Assembly: GCA_001599715.1 (NCBI GenBank)
Contig: BCHU01000001.1
Coordinates: forward strand, 1,969,634 to 2,033,633
DNA: 64,000 nt
From: Phaeotremella fagi
Lineage: Eukaryota > Basidiomycota > Tremellomycetes > Tremellales > Phaeotremellaceae
Direction of reading: 5' to 3'
The translations under genes were made by a program, and so were the position numbers. The stretch's first letter is position 1. Each line of letters begins with the position of its first letter. Of the stretch, positions 22,172-34,933 are shown one piece after another. Under the pieces are notes generated by a model, which worked only from the letters and a program-made list of their open reading frames with translations, was not told the DNA's origin and ran no database searches.

Positions 22172-24537
22172 TCAGGCATTCTCCTCCCCACCGGCCCCCC
22201 CACCAGCACCTTCTTGAACAGCAACGTCCATCTCCTCATCTTCCTGTTTACTAGACGCCGTCTTCTCTATACTTGCCGAAGCCAAGCTAACTCTCGGTGA
22301 ATGACGTAAATCCGCTGGATTGGTTTTACGCAATGGTCGTTGAAGTCTACGACGAGCGACCTGAAGTAATGAAAAAGTAAGTGTTAGCAAGTTTAGATGG
22401 GATTAAAAGTTGAATGCCTACCATGACGGGAACAGACGATTTCTGAACTAAATAATGTGAAGTTGATCCTAGAAGAATACTATCCTTGTCAACCACTATA
22501 TGGTATGTATAAACTCACCCTTTGAGTTTACCTAAACCTCGAGAACCGACGATAGCCATAGTGGGTTCAAGGAAATCGATCAAGTCTACATCGATCAATA
22601 ACGGTTTTCCACACCTGACCCACCTAGAAGCATATACCGAGCATTCTTAGCATGTAAAGCTTGACATGTAACCGTGATATTCAATCTCGTCCTTTGCAAC
22701 AACCCAGTAACCTGTCTAACGAGGAGTAAAGCAGTGGTTTGACGCTATAACGAATTGCAAGTCAGTTGAAAAAACTCGACAAATCGTATAATCCAACATA
22801 CCTCTTTCTGAACTCGTAATTTAGCAGCTCGATCCTGATTACCCCAATTTTTCGGGTCCACTAAAAGTAAATCAACAAACTAACTCTCAATCAATAAGAA
22901 AAAACACCACCACTCACCCTTACTTTCATCTTCCTTGACAGAAATCAAGAAAATCTCATCACCATCTCTAGCAACGGTCCCAACAGCCCATTCAACAGCA
23001 TAACGACTCTCCTCACTCAAATCACTAAGTACCACATATCTTCGTAACCTTTTCCCGCTCTTCTCCAAAGCAGCATCAGGATCACCATGTGTAAGGGTGA
23101 TCGTACATCTGTCTCTAGCGAAATCAGGTCTTCCAGTAACAAGTTCTAAACCTGATAACAAAGATTTCGATCTTTTAGGTAAGTTCGGATTCTGGAATAA
23201 AGGTTCAGGTGGGACGACGACGTTTGGTCCCTCGCCTAAAGGATCTTGTTCGACTTCTTCACCGTAAACGTCTAATTCTGATCGTTCGTCGACAAGTGAT
23301 GATTGTTGAGCTTGAACGGTGGGATCTAAACCTGAAGGTTCGTCGTTCAATATCCCTTCCAAGGGGGTGGTACCACCACCCAAACCAGCTGCGTCACCCT
23401 CAAAAAAGACCGCATTAGCTTCCGTATTCTTTTCCGTCTCCTCATCGAAGAAATCACCATCAGCATCGAACAATTCATCCTCATCGTCATCATGATGATC
23501 ATCAACCACTGCCGATTCATCATCCGAATCCTCAGCTTCGGTAGCACTATCATCCCCATCTTCATAAGCCGAAACCTGAGGTCTGAATTTCCTAGGACCA
23601 GCCGAAATACTCTCACCATCCGATTCAGCATCCGTATCTTTCCCCAAAGCTTTGACTTCAGGTGACCGTTCCCTGGCCCTAGCCTGATCTCTCGATCGTC
23701 TAGCTCGGAAAAATGGACTGGGCGCACGAGCCGATCGAGGAGTCGGTGAAAGATTAGAACCTAAAGTTGAGACAGAACTACCGATAGGTTTTGATGGTTG
23801 CAAGAAACTTGTTTTTGAACTAGTGGATATTGGTTTAGGTTCTGGTGATGGTGAAGGGGTAGTTCCAGAAGGTGGAGAGATGGGTGTAGAAGATAGATTG
23901 GGTCCAACTGCCGCTGCGGCTCTCAGACCTAAAACGGCCAAAGCGCCTGAAGTTGATTTCGTCGAACTGGAGTTGGTGTTGGTGTTGGAATTGGAGTTAG
24001 GTGTCGAAGGTCGACCACGATCTAAAGCACCTTGAAATAAACTCGAGACCTGATCGTCCAAAGAGAGTGATGAAATTCTAGTTAGTTCCTTTTCTTTTTT
24101 ATCATTGCCGTTTCGTTCACGTTCACGTTCACGGTCATCCTCATTCCCCAAGATTCGTCGTTTCATACGTGAAGGTAACGAGGAGAACTGAGCTCTCCCC
24201 CAGGATTTACCTGAACCACTAGCAGAACGAGGTGATGAAGGTGATGACAAGTCGTCACCATCACCGTCGTCCTCACTACCACTGAAATTCTCATTGCCTT
24301 TATCGCCATCAAAGACTTCCGGAACTGGATCCAAAGAACTCGGAGAAGATGGAGAAACGATTCTTCGTATTTTGCTTACCTACGAAAACTCAGTTAGTAT
24401 ATGATGATGGTGAAAAGGAGGGGATCTGGACATGGACATACCTCGTCTTTACCCGCTGCACCCGAGAACACTTTTAGACGGGAAACACGATTGGGTAGAG
24501 GGACGGGTAAAGATGAAGATCGATTGAGAGGTGCCAT
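22172..24537 (-). CDS. Universal stress protein (UspA) domain protein with a long disordered N-terminus
   Basis: About 700 residues in six or seven exons. Exon 1 (24537 to about 24440) encodes MAPLNRSSSLPVPLPNRVSR. The large second exon is Ser/Pro-rich, with an RERERER charged run and very acidic blocks (DDHHDDDEDELFDADGDFFD). The UspA domain lies at the end: RRYVVLSDLSEESRYAVEWA forms the first strand and helix, followed by VGTVARDGDEIFLISV. The nucleotide-binding motif G-x2-G-x9-G-S/T is intact as GSRGLGKLKGILLGSTS, so ATP binding is plausible. The C-terminus is basic and then acidic with Gly repeats. Fungal proteins of this kind are linked to stress responses but their biochemical role is unknown. 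A UBA-like mini-gene on the same strand lies 150 bp upstream and could be alternative 5' exons. Confidence 0.8.
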
Positions 24538-24690
24538 GGGTTATAGTGGTATTGGGTAGATTGATGAAAAGAGATAGAAAAGTCAGTTTAGTATTTCATT
24601 TGATACAGTACAAGAAACGTGGAGGCGTGGGACGTTTGATGGTGATGGTTTGATGGTAGTAAGGGAATTCAAAGGATCCCCAATCCGAGA

Positions 24691-24902
24691 TCATCGCAAT
24701 AAATCTAAAAAGGGGGTAGACATACCATATTCAGCCGCTCTATCGAGATCGTTTTTATATTTCTAACAAAAGGTCAACACAACACAAGGGAACGGAAAAG
24801 ACGGCACACCTGTAAAGCGAATTTCGCTGATCTCTCTGAAATCCCTAGATCTTTTAATTTGTTCAAGAGATCGTTAGGATCTTTTGGTGGTGTTGATGCC
24901 AT
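24691..24902 (-). CDS. UBA-like mini-gene, stand-alone or alternative 5' exons of the UspA gene
   Basis: Exon 1 starts at ATG 24902 and encodes MASTPPKDPNDLLNKLKDLG then ISERSAKFALQ. A GTGTGC donor and a TTGTTAG acceptor remove about 47 nt. Exon 2 continues KYKNDLDRAAEYG. Together this is one three-helix UBA-like unit: LxxLGI, then AxxAL, then ND-DxAxxY. Read straight on, it stops at 24691 after about 57 residues. Alternatively a GTATGT donor at 24725 could splice to an acceptor inside the first exon of the UspA gene (the gtgcag near 24458), which keeps the frame. UBA domains bind ubiquitin or act in dimerisation. No other domain is present in the short form. Confidence 0.5.
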
Positions 24903-25606
24903 TTTTGGTGTCAGCTGGATTTATGTAATGTGGTTCAGATGATGTTATTGTGACTAGAGATTATGGTGGTGGTGTTGTTCTTAGAGCAACGGCAACGGCA
25001 ACGTAGGTGGCGAACCCTGATTACCTTGTGGCAATGAGTGATTACAAGTACTTGTACTACAGTACTGTAGAAGAACTTGGCATAAAGTTACTTGTACTTG
25101 TTACGAATTATATAGACAATAAATAATATGCATGTCGTGTATGAGGCAGTCAATAATGATTTGTATGAAGAAAGATGAAAGAAGAAAAAATTCAAATTAA
25201 ACCAAATCGAATCAAAAAGAACGAAGAACCGTGTGTTCACGGTCAAAGTTAGATAATGATCGAAAGGGATTTAATTTGGGGGGTATGGAAGAGAGATAGA
25301 TGAATCGCGTATATATGATTTCAGGTATAAATTTATTTTGAGCAGGGTATTAAGGGTAGGAAATAACAGATTGTTGAAATCATCAGCGTCGATGTTAATT
25401 TTGACATTTCACAGGGTTGGATTCGTTTCCGACAAGATGATGACAAGGTGAGAATTAATTTCGACATGATAAAAAAGATTTTTGTTATTCTTTTGATGAT
25501 ATGATAAAGATTATTTCGGAAGGTTGAAGTTTCCGTTGACCAATCTAAGATGAAAGGAAAGACTGATAGATTAGTTGAGTTGAATCCGAGAAAGGCGACG
25601 CCTCCA
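24903..25606. other. Intergenic, 0.7 kb
   Basis: This is the upstream region of the UBA mini-gene and the 3' flank of the YTH gene. It contains a caacgg triple repeat near 24984-25001 and a dense block of tacttgtac/tactgtag elements at 25044-25070. No coding frame of interest. Confidence 0.35.
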
Positions 25607-28600
25607 CTATCGTAAAGCAGGATAATGTAATTCCTGGAGTGGTCTGATATCAGGTGGATGGGGTGTAGTATCGAAACGTGCTTTCTCCTGACGTTCCCAC
25701 TCAGCCATAAGCAAAGTACCCACGTCTAAACAAACGTCAACATCAATCATCAAAAAACAAACAAAAAAAAAAAAAAAACGTACTAGGTTCAACTTCCGTT
25801 CCATCCCTCGAAACCTTAACTTCCCGATCCCCATTCCAAGGATTTCTCAAATGTTTAGTCCTCGAAAACCCTAATCCAGCAACCTTGATCCACTGAATCT
25901 TGAAAGGTAAACCCCAAGATTCAGCTTCGGTAGATAACTCCTCACCCTGTAAATCACCTTTCAAAGCCTGAGCAGCTGCCAAAGCAGAGATCGGACCTTC
26001 AGCAGTGTTGGTGATGGTAGGATTGATAACCGGTGATAACAAAGTATCTTTTCTTAGGATACCGTCGGAATCTTGTTTTTGGGGTCGGGTCGAACCACCT
26101 TGATTCTTCTGTTTGTCTAGGGTCGTGAGGTTAGGATTCGAAGTTGAGGTTGACGTAGGTGGGAAATAACCGGAATTCGTTCGTCGTAACGAAGATGGAT
26201 CTAACGTGTGGGAACGTATTTCCTGATTATCATGTTGAGGTCGTACTTCAGGATCAGTCTTTCGTTCACCCGGCGCATGAATGACATTCGTGTTTAATCT
26301 GTCATCCCCGGGTGTGATCTCACCAGGTGAAGCCGTAGGTTTAACGTTAAAAGATGAAGTTGGTGATAACAAACTTGGTCTTTCAGGTGCGGGATTCGAA
26401 CTAGCCCTAATCCTATCGTTATCCTTATCTTCACCTTCAGGACTTTCTTCACGAATCTGAGGTGGTGGATTTGATAAAGATTTAGCTATACTGGGAACAA
26501 CCCCACTTGAACCTGATCCACTACCTGACAAAGAAGCTGCGTTACTCCCAGGCGAAGAAGCGATTTTTGAAGACCAAGAAACAGATCTTGAAGCAGTTGA
26601 TCCGACTCCAACTGCTGCCGCTCGTTCTTTGTTGATCGGTTCGATCATCTTGGCGTACCCAAAGAATTCACCTGCACGATTCGCGCCAAATATCAAAAAC
26701 ACTTCTTGGGAAGTACGGAACGCTTGATCTATCTTTAAGTCAGTACTTGTTTATAATCGAACATCAAGACCTACCAAGGATAGGTTCATTATGAATTTGA
26801 GTTTTCCAAGTACCAGTTTTGATACTATCCTCGAGATCAGCCTAAACCACAGTCAAATGTCAAACACCATACTTCAAATCGCAACAACCTACCGTTGTCA
26901 AGGATTTCAAAATAAAAACTCTTCTTGGGAAATGTCTAGCCAAAAAACTTGAATTCGTACTAGCATAACTAGCTTGAGATTTATGTTTACTATTTTTTGA
27001 ATCGGTTTCGTCGTGCGGGATAATGATAGATTCTCTTCTACGACCTTCACCTTCGGGTGGAGCTTCGAGTACAGCAGGTGAAGGTGGAACTGAACTCGTA
27101 GTTGTTGGAATTGACGTTGCTGAAAGTAAAGAATTACTGCTTTCATGTCTATCACCTAAAGGTGGTAACGGTAGATCAATCTGAATTGGTGGAGGGATAG
27201 TTGAAGGTTGTGATAATCTTCTTGCTTCCTGTCCTTTCACCCATTCTCGATGTATACCAGTACCTCTTTGTCCACCAACTCCAGCTTTCAAATCATCATC
27301 CTTACGTCTGATTCTACATACCATTCTAGGACATCTTGGATCCCAAGGTCGAAGTTGTTTACCGTTGAAGAAAGCCACTGCACGATCTAAATCCGCTTGT
27401 GAAGATAGGTTGACGAACGCACACGATGATCGAGAAATCAAGAAAATCGAAGACGGTCCTTTCCACGGTTCAGTTTCTTCTGTATCAGGTAAAGGAGCTG
27501 GTATAGTAGTATTGAAAAATCTCCATAACTCTTCATGAGATACATTGTTAGGTCTAGTACGACGATCAGTATCGTTCCCAGCTACATATCAATCAACTTA
27601 CACGTTTCCAACCCACATGACCCAATCACTTCGTTTAGCTGGTGGCTGAGGATGATAATTTTTTCTTTCCTGTTCCTTTTCTTTCTCACCACCTTCAGAA
27701 GAAGGTACAGGATGAACAACACGTTCAGCAGGTCCACTCCAAGACATTCGTTTCTGACCTAAAGATCTAGACTGTATCGTACTCTTTTGACTTTGAGGTT
27801 GATTGAATCCTCCAGTTAAAGCTGGGGAACCTGACCACTCGGATGAAGAACCTTGAACGAATTGTGGATCAATTCTTGATTGTTGATAAGGTGTGAAATA
27901 TTGATACGGTGAAGACATTTGGGAATTCCAAGAAGAAGGTGGTAAACCTTGTGGATGTTGATGAAGTCTTGGATTATAATTCATTCCACCGAATTCATCA
28001 GCCATCGAACCATGTCTAGATCTGTTCCCAACACTACCTCTCCCCATAGAATAATAACCTGGTTGTTGAACACCCATAATTGGACTCATCGGTGGACTAG
28101 CCCATTGACCTGTACTGAAACTCGCTTGAGTCTGAGCAGTTGCAGGTCTGGAATACGGGTTAAAATTTGGATTCTGATGTGGATAAGGTGGAGATGGATT
28201 TTGTGGTGAGGTTTGATTAGATCTGTTAACAGGTTGTCTGGAATGGTATCCAGGCATACCATGCATGTTGTCAATCGAGAAATCATGTTGTTGTTGCTGT
28301 CCATGTTGATTATCAAAATACGGTGGATAAGACGTGAATCCACTTTGAGGTGATGGTTGAAATCCGAAATTTCTGTTAGGTTGCCATCCCTGACCATACA
28401 TGAAATTTTGTTGCGAAAAACTGTTAGGTGATTGAGTGTTGGTGTTTGGGTTTGCATTGAAATTTTGATAATTCGGTGAAGGTATAGAAGCGAATTGAGG
28501 TTGAAGTGGTAATTGGTTACGTGTGGGTGTAGATTGTGAATGTGAAATTGAATAATAATTTTGACCTTGATTATGGTATTGTTCTTGATTTGGATTGTTT

Positions 28601-28872
28601 GATGAACCTATATGTATACCTTGCATTTGGTAATATAGTTGATCCGAATCAGGATGAGGTTGAGATTGAGATTGATCTAAGAGGAGTACGAGGAGTAACG
28701 ACGATCAGTGTTTGATGTTCATTTTATTTGTCCTGACATCCAACCCACCTTGATACATTCCACTATTATCACCAGTCGTCAGTTGATCTTGTATATTATC
28801 GTCTCCACTTTTATCTCTATCTCTATCTATATCTTGATCCTGTTCTTGTGAGATGTTTGGATAAACTGACAT
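25607..28872 (-). CDS. RRM and YTH domain protein, predicted m6A reader with a YTH domain split by a long insertion
   Basis: Nearly 1,000 residues. The start at 28872 opens a Gln/Asn/Pro-rich disordered region. An intron near 27550-27597 joins the halves of an RRM: WVGNVPNNVSHEELWRFF, then SSCAFVNLSSQADLDRAV. The YTH domain begins RHFPRRVFILKSLT and DLEDSIKTGTWKTQIHNE, then LDQAFRTSQEVFLIFGANR and GEFFGYAKMIEP. After about 230 Ser/Pro-rich residues it resumes with ESWGLPFKIQWI, TKHLRNPWN and VSRDGTEVEP. Both expected aromatic-cage Trp are present (GTW and ESW). The closing half resembles the YTHDC1 branch more than YTHDF. A 16-base A run (T on the coding strand) lies in the last intron. The role is inferred: binding N6-methyladenosine in RNA and steering its splicing or decay. 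Confidence 0.88.
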
Positions 28873-30447
28873 GATGAGATGGGGTTTGTTTACTTTATAC
28901 GTTTGATATAAGCGAGATCGAATTTAATTCTATTTACAGCTGATAAGTTATAGTACCAGCTATATCCCTAAAATAATGATCGTGTTTGATAAAGCGTGTG
29001 TGTAGTTGTAGTTGTGAGGAGTGATTTGACATATGATGTATTAATGTTTAGGTGATTAATGAGTGATTAATTAAAATGGATACTCGTGTTTACTTTTAAG
29101 GAGTAGACGGTTTATGGCGATGTAGATGGCGATGTTATAGCTACAGGGGTATTAGTTAGAAGGAGTCAATGTTACGGTTACAGTTACAGTTACAGAGTGA
29201 GACAGTTTTAATCAACAACATACAATTAACTTTATCCCATCCATCCATTCGGTGTTAATCGTTTCCATAGAACTGTAGTCAACCACAATCACACCGTTAT
29301 GAAGATCCAAAGGATGCTAAGAAACAGGGTTCAAGCTATGGCAAGATCAGAGATCAGCATCAGATCGCATCAAATCAAATCGCTTAAGCTTACTTACAGC
29401 GTGTTTGAGTTGATTTAACTTGAAGGTAGTAACCGTTCAGTTGCAATCAGTGATCAGCAGTATATATATATTCCCGCTGCAGGCAATTATGACAAGGGGA
29501 AGAAGAAGGAGTGAAAGGAGAAGGAGGAAGAGAATATATGGAATAAGAATGAGATAATGGTTACGAGAATGATGTTATATAATGTTAAGTATATACTGTA
29601 CGTTATATCTCTCTCTCTCTCTACTGCATCTCATCAACACCTCCCTCCCATTTCATCAACATGGAATGGATTTCATAAAAATCATAATGACGCATGAAAA
29701 CGTGGTGTTACCCTAACAAATGTACCTGAACGTCGCACTTCAGGGTCTAATCCATAATCCAGACTTTTCTGGTTCGTTCGAGGTAAGGCTAAGGTAGTAA
29801 TCCTTTCGTCACCAGTGATCGGTGAATGGGAATCAATCTAATCTAAAGTACTCTAGGTGACATCCAAATCTCATTTCCCGGGTGTTAACGTTAACCTAAA
29901 CCTAACGTACGAAGTTACAAGCTACAACTACAAACTACAATCTATGACCTCACCTCTCACCAAGAAACGATCTCCAACTCCCCCTCCCGAATCAGAGGTA
30001 ATGGGAATCTCATCGGGATTTCGTAAACCTTACCTTAAACTTGACGAAACGTTAAATAAAAAAATTATTTCCAAATGGGTGATCACACCTTGCTAAATCA
30101 GATCGGATCGGATCAATTTGGTCGTTTAGACTTTCGCCCTCGCAGCCCTCATTGTGTTTTTTCCCTTGAAGGTTATTTCGAGAGGGATCTGATCACTTTT
30201 GTCGATGGGTACTTGGATGGTACGATATAAAGTATGGTACTACTTGTACTTGAAAGGGTTGATCACGTATTTGTTTGTACCAGTACCTTGTCCGCCACAA
30301 TTTAACTGAGTATAAATGGGGGGAGCAGATAAAGGATGATTCACGACACATGGAGTCCAACTCATCTCCGTATGCTGTAACTCTACTTACACACATTTCA
30401 ACAAACTACTGTACAAGTACGACCATCCACAACAATCCCTGTCCAAG
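28873..30447. promoter_or_regulatory. Long divergent intergenic region between the YTH and PRP24 genes
   Basis: About 1.6 kb, the longest gene-free stretch. It holds tandem gttaca(g) units at 29170-29196, a short TA run at 29460-29470, a CT microsatellite at about 29609-29622, and gtacttg elements near 30241-30252. A small frame from ATG 29944 (MTSPLTKKRSPTPPPESE, stop 30096) looks coding at its start but leads nowhere, and is left open. Confidence 0.4.
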
Positions 30448-33400
30448 ATGGATATAGACAATGACAATAACAATGACACCAACACTCTTCCAGAGACTGA
30501 TGGTGAAATGGAAAACGCTATAACACAACTCAGTGATGTTCTAGAAAAGCTAGAAACCAATCCTCAAAATGTTCAACTTCTTCAGAAACAAATTCAATTA
30601 ATGCAACAATTAGGTATGACCACCGAAGTTATCGATGGGATCCAAAAGTTATCCCAATTAGTTATGTTAAATGAAAGTATGTCTATATCTTATTTATCGC
30701 CATGTATGTCTACTGATGACGAATATCCAGGCCTCTGGTTAGGTTACTTTGATCTTTTAATCCCATCAGACAATTTATCTTTAGATCAATTCATTGATAT
30801 ACTTGAGAAATTCGATCAAGCTGAACAAGATTATCTATGTGAGTCAAACCTTCAAGATGGAAACTCATCTGACACCGTTTCAGCCCTAGCAATTCTTTTA
30901 CGACATTTAGAATTCATCCTCTCCTGTTCACGCTCAGCCTATCCTCTACCCACTGAAGAAGGAAACAATGATTCCCAAAACACAATCACCGTTGATGAAG
31001 GTATCAAAGAGTTTTTAACGGAGGAGACAACGAGAAGTATGTCGAATGGAGTTTACCATCGGGGTTTAGGACTTGTCAGCGAGAGTCATCTTTTATGGCA
31101 GCCTTGGTTAGAATGGGAATTGGGTTGGTTGGAGAGGATAACCGATTCGAATTTAAAGTGAGACATACGTCTATTAATATGAAGTCTAGCTCATCAAGAA
31201 ATAGGAAACAACAGATTGATCAAATTCATGGTTTTTTCGTTGAAAGATTGAGTGTACCCCATACTTGTGAGTCCATTCTTTTCAACTGGCAGTGTCATCT
31301 TGAATTGACCGAATATTAGCTTTCGATTCGACATCCAGTTCATACTCAACCTTCTGCTCTCAACATTCTCCCAACGACTACGAACAAAGAATGATCAAAG
31401 CTACTGAAATCGCCCAACCTGCCAAATTCAAACTTTCACTAGAGAAGCGCTATCAACAAACTAGAGAGGATTTAGAACAACAAGTTGTATGTCTAACCAT
31501 CAACAATCTATAACTAATAAAATCAGTCCTATAGCTCAGATCCCGCTATCCAATCACAAGTTTTCTTGACGTACATAAATTGGGAAACAGATCTGAAAGC
31601 CAAAAATTCAAAACCCTCAGATAAAAGACCATCAGCAGATCCAACGCTTATCAGATCAGTATTCGAAAGAGCATTGTCAACATACTCTAAAGCTGCATCG
31701 GTAGCAGAAGCTACATTAACATTAGCTGAAAATTCAGTTAAAGCCGCTGAAGAAGCTTTACCGGATAAATCTAAAAGGAAAGGGAAGAGTCGTGCTAAAG
31801 ATTTGGAAAAGGACGCGGAAGCTGAAGCTGCATTGAACTTACGAAAGGAAGAGAAGAAACTTGCTGTGGAAACTGTCAGAGCTTATAAGGATGCTGAAGC
31901 TAGTGTTTGGCAGAGATATTCTACTTGGCTGGTGAGTCGGAATGTTTGTTTGCAGTTACTAATCGAGAAGAACGAAAATGACGCTGAGGAGGAAGCAATG
32001 ACGGTGTTGACTAGAGCTACAAGAGCTTGTCCTGGTAGTTCAAGTCCCTGGACTAACCTCTTGATCAACATGGTAAGTAAAGTCAAACCCAAACAAAACT
32101 TCCGGGAACTGAATAACAAATTTATAACAGGAAGAAGCAGGTTCACCATTGGAAGACCTAACGGGAACATTCGAAAAAGCATTATCTCTAGGTTTATTGA
32201 CATCACCCGATGGATCTGTTTCGCATCTTGTCGATGTCTTCCTGTGTAGAGCTGCTTTTGAAAATAGAGTTGAACCTGTTGAAGATGTTCAGGGTACGTT
32301 GGTTTGCACCACATGGACTTCCGTCTGCTGATGAATGTCAAATTAGGTGATTATCATCCTGTCATGACGACACTGCTGAGAGGTATAGAATTGGTCACTG
32401 AACGTAAGTCGTATTCATCTTTCTGCTATTCTTTTATTCATTATATCACAGTTCATAAAACTGGAGATCCATCTCTGAAACTCGAAAAGTTTATGGTTGA
32501 TTGGGTGGGGCTTTTTTAGTTGGCTGATGTTTTAGGATCTTGACTGACCGATTATAGGCTGAAACAAGAGGGAAACATTTCCTTCAGCAGGCATTGAGTG
32601 TTCTTGATAAACCCAGCAAACATCGTTCTGCGTCCTACCAAATAATCCTCATTAGAACAGGTATAGAAACGTGAGTATCCATTTGAGTTATCCAGTCCTA
32701 TCTTAATACTAATGAGATCATACAGACGTCGAGGCAACATCGAAACAGCTCGAGAGATCTTTGAAAGATCGATTCAAAGATCGGATCTAGATTGGCCTGA
32801 AACGATCTACGAAGCGTATCTGCTATTCGAAAGCGTTCACGGTGATTTAGATACATATCTGGACGCTAAGAAAAGTGTTGATAAGGAGATTGAGAAATTG
32901 AATCGAAGACGGGAGAAGGCTAATCAGGAATTAATGGCTGCTCAGGCTCAGGCTGTCGCTGCTTATACGGAACAGGTCGCTGCTGCCACTGCTCCATCTG
33001 TTGGGGCTGCTTTGAATCAGATTGGTGCGGTTGTAGAGAATCCGGTTGGAGTTGAGGAGGTTAGAGAGACTGTTTTACCTGCAGCTGCAGTTGTTGCCCC
33101 TGTTCAAGAGGATTCGTTTATCAAGCGGTGAGCTAGTTCTGTTAGATTTGGACTCTAGCTCATATCCAATAGTGATCGAGAACATACAACGATCCTAGTC
33201 ACAGGTTTACCGACAGGTATCGACAATTCAAAGATTGAATCCATTTTCAAAGCCGTAAGTTCCACATGCAACCGACTGTGGGAAACTGACAGAAAGGGAA
33301 AATAGTCTGGATCAATTCGAGAGATTACAGTCATACCTTCAGAATCACGTTCGACTGATGCAGCACTAATCGAATTCCAAAGTACGGATGCTGTACCTTC

Positions 33401-34933
33401 AGCCTTGACTCGGGATGGTCACGATGTTGATGATAATATTATCTCGGTTTCACTTGTATGGAAATCAACTTTGTTCGTCACTAATTTCCCTCGGGAACTG
33501 GATGACGATTCCTTGAAGAAAATGTTCAATGAGGTAGGTTACACCTTAATTGAATTTCTGAACTGATCTTAATAAAGTTTGGTGGTGTTTTACAAACTCG
33601 TTGGCCAAGTAGGAAATACGCTGATAGTAGACGTTTCGTTTATGTCACTATGGATTCACCGGTATGTGGTTTGACTGAATACAATGTTCAATATTGACGG
33701 GGACAACAGGCCTCTGCGGAGAGAGCTCTATCACTCCATGGGAAGAAAGAGGGGGGTTTCGGTTTAACAGTGTTGATCTCTGATCCATCGGCGAAACATA
33801 AACGTACGGACGCCGTTCAAAGTACTTTATTCGTTGGCGGTTTGACTTCGAAAACTACTGAAGAAGATGTTGAGAATCTGTTTAAACCGGTAGGTTTAGA
33901 TTTCGTCAAAGTTTTTTCGCTGATCCATTGGATAGTTTGGTAACATCAAACATATCAAACTTGGTTGGAATCCTGAGAAGAAGATTTGTAAAGGTTTCGC
34001 GTTTGTTGAGATGGTTACCGAGGTACTTCTGTCGATCATCGGGTTAGGTTCAAGACTAACGTCATGTTTAGGAAGAAGCTCAAGCGAGTCTTGAGTTGAA
34101 CGGGAAACCGTTCCACACAAAGACGTTGAAAGTTTCAATCAGTGATCCTAATCACGCATCGAAAAAACCTGAGGGGTAGGTTGATTCCCTAAATAGAAAT
34201 TAGAAATATCGGACTGAAACATCCCACTCTCTAGATCCCAAAATGCAGCTTCGAAGTTTGCCAATGAGAGACGACTTCGTTCTGTCCGACTACATGGTAT
34301 TCCAGAGGGTACACAGGAAGGATTGTTACAACAAGCTTTAGAGAAGATTACTCCAGTCAGACGATTGGAGATGTTTACCACGACTCATCAAGCTGTTGCT
34401 GAATTGGAGTCTGCTGCTGTACGTTTTACTTTCTCATTTGGAATGATGAAATCCAGACTGATCAATGTCGTGTTTAATAGGAAGTCGGAAAATTGTTACT
34501 CAGAATCGAACCTTTTGTGGTCAACGGTGTAACCATAACGATAACCGAACAAGGTAACATGAAACCTCAAATCAAATCGCAACCAGAAACAGTATCATCA
34601 ACAACGAATGAACCCAAAGAAACCCCAACAACAGCATTATCGTTCGCCCCAAGACCCCGTAAAAACAAACTAGGTTTAGGAAAGGGAAGAAGTGCACCGG
34701 TCGTTGATAAAACTATTGAAAAATCTGTACCGAAATTTGTTGCTTCGACGGCTACGGCTGGGAATCAAGAGATTGGTCAGAACGATTTTAGGGCTTTGGT
34801 GGAGGCTAAGAATAAACAGCGGGAGGGGAATTTGAGTAAGGCTTTGGGTGAGGGGGTTGAGAAGAGGGGGAGGGAGGAGGACGGGGTTGAGGGTGAGGGT
34901 GAGGGGGAGGGGAATAAGAAGTTGAAAATCTAG
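30448..34933 (+). CDS. PRP24: Prp24/SART3-type U4/U6 snRNP assembly factor
   Basis: Recycling factor that anneals U4 and U6 snRNA for the spliceosome, acting in the nucleus. More than a dozen exons, about 1,100-1,200 residues. The N-terminal half is helical half-a-TPR (HAT) sequence: LWLGYFDLL, WETDLKAKN, WQRYSTWLV, RRGNIETAREIFERSIQ. RRMs follow: ILVTGLPTGIDNSKIESIF; STLFVTNFPRELDDDSLKKMF; STLFVGGLTSKTTEEDVENLF with KGFAFVEM; and a weaker fourth, SVRLHGIPEGTQEGLLQQAL. The tail carries RKNKLGLGKGR and NDFRALV, resembling the C-terminal motif by which Prp24 and SART3 contact the Lsm2-8 ring, and ends Lys/Glu-rich. Having HAT repeats plus four RRMs matches fission yeast and metazoan forms, not the HAT-less budding yeast protein. 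Confidence 0.88.

Noticed and set aside
29857..30096. Small frame upstream of PRP24
   Set aside because: Starts plausibly from ATG 29944 but is short, low in information and lacks a continuing exon; noted only within the intergenic entry.
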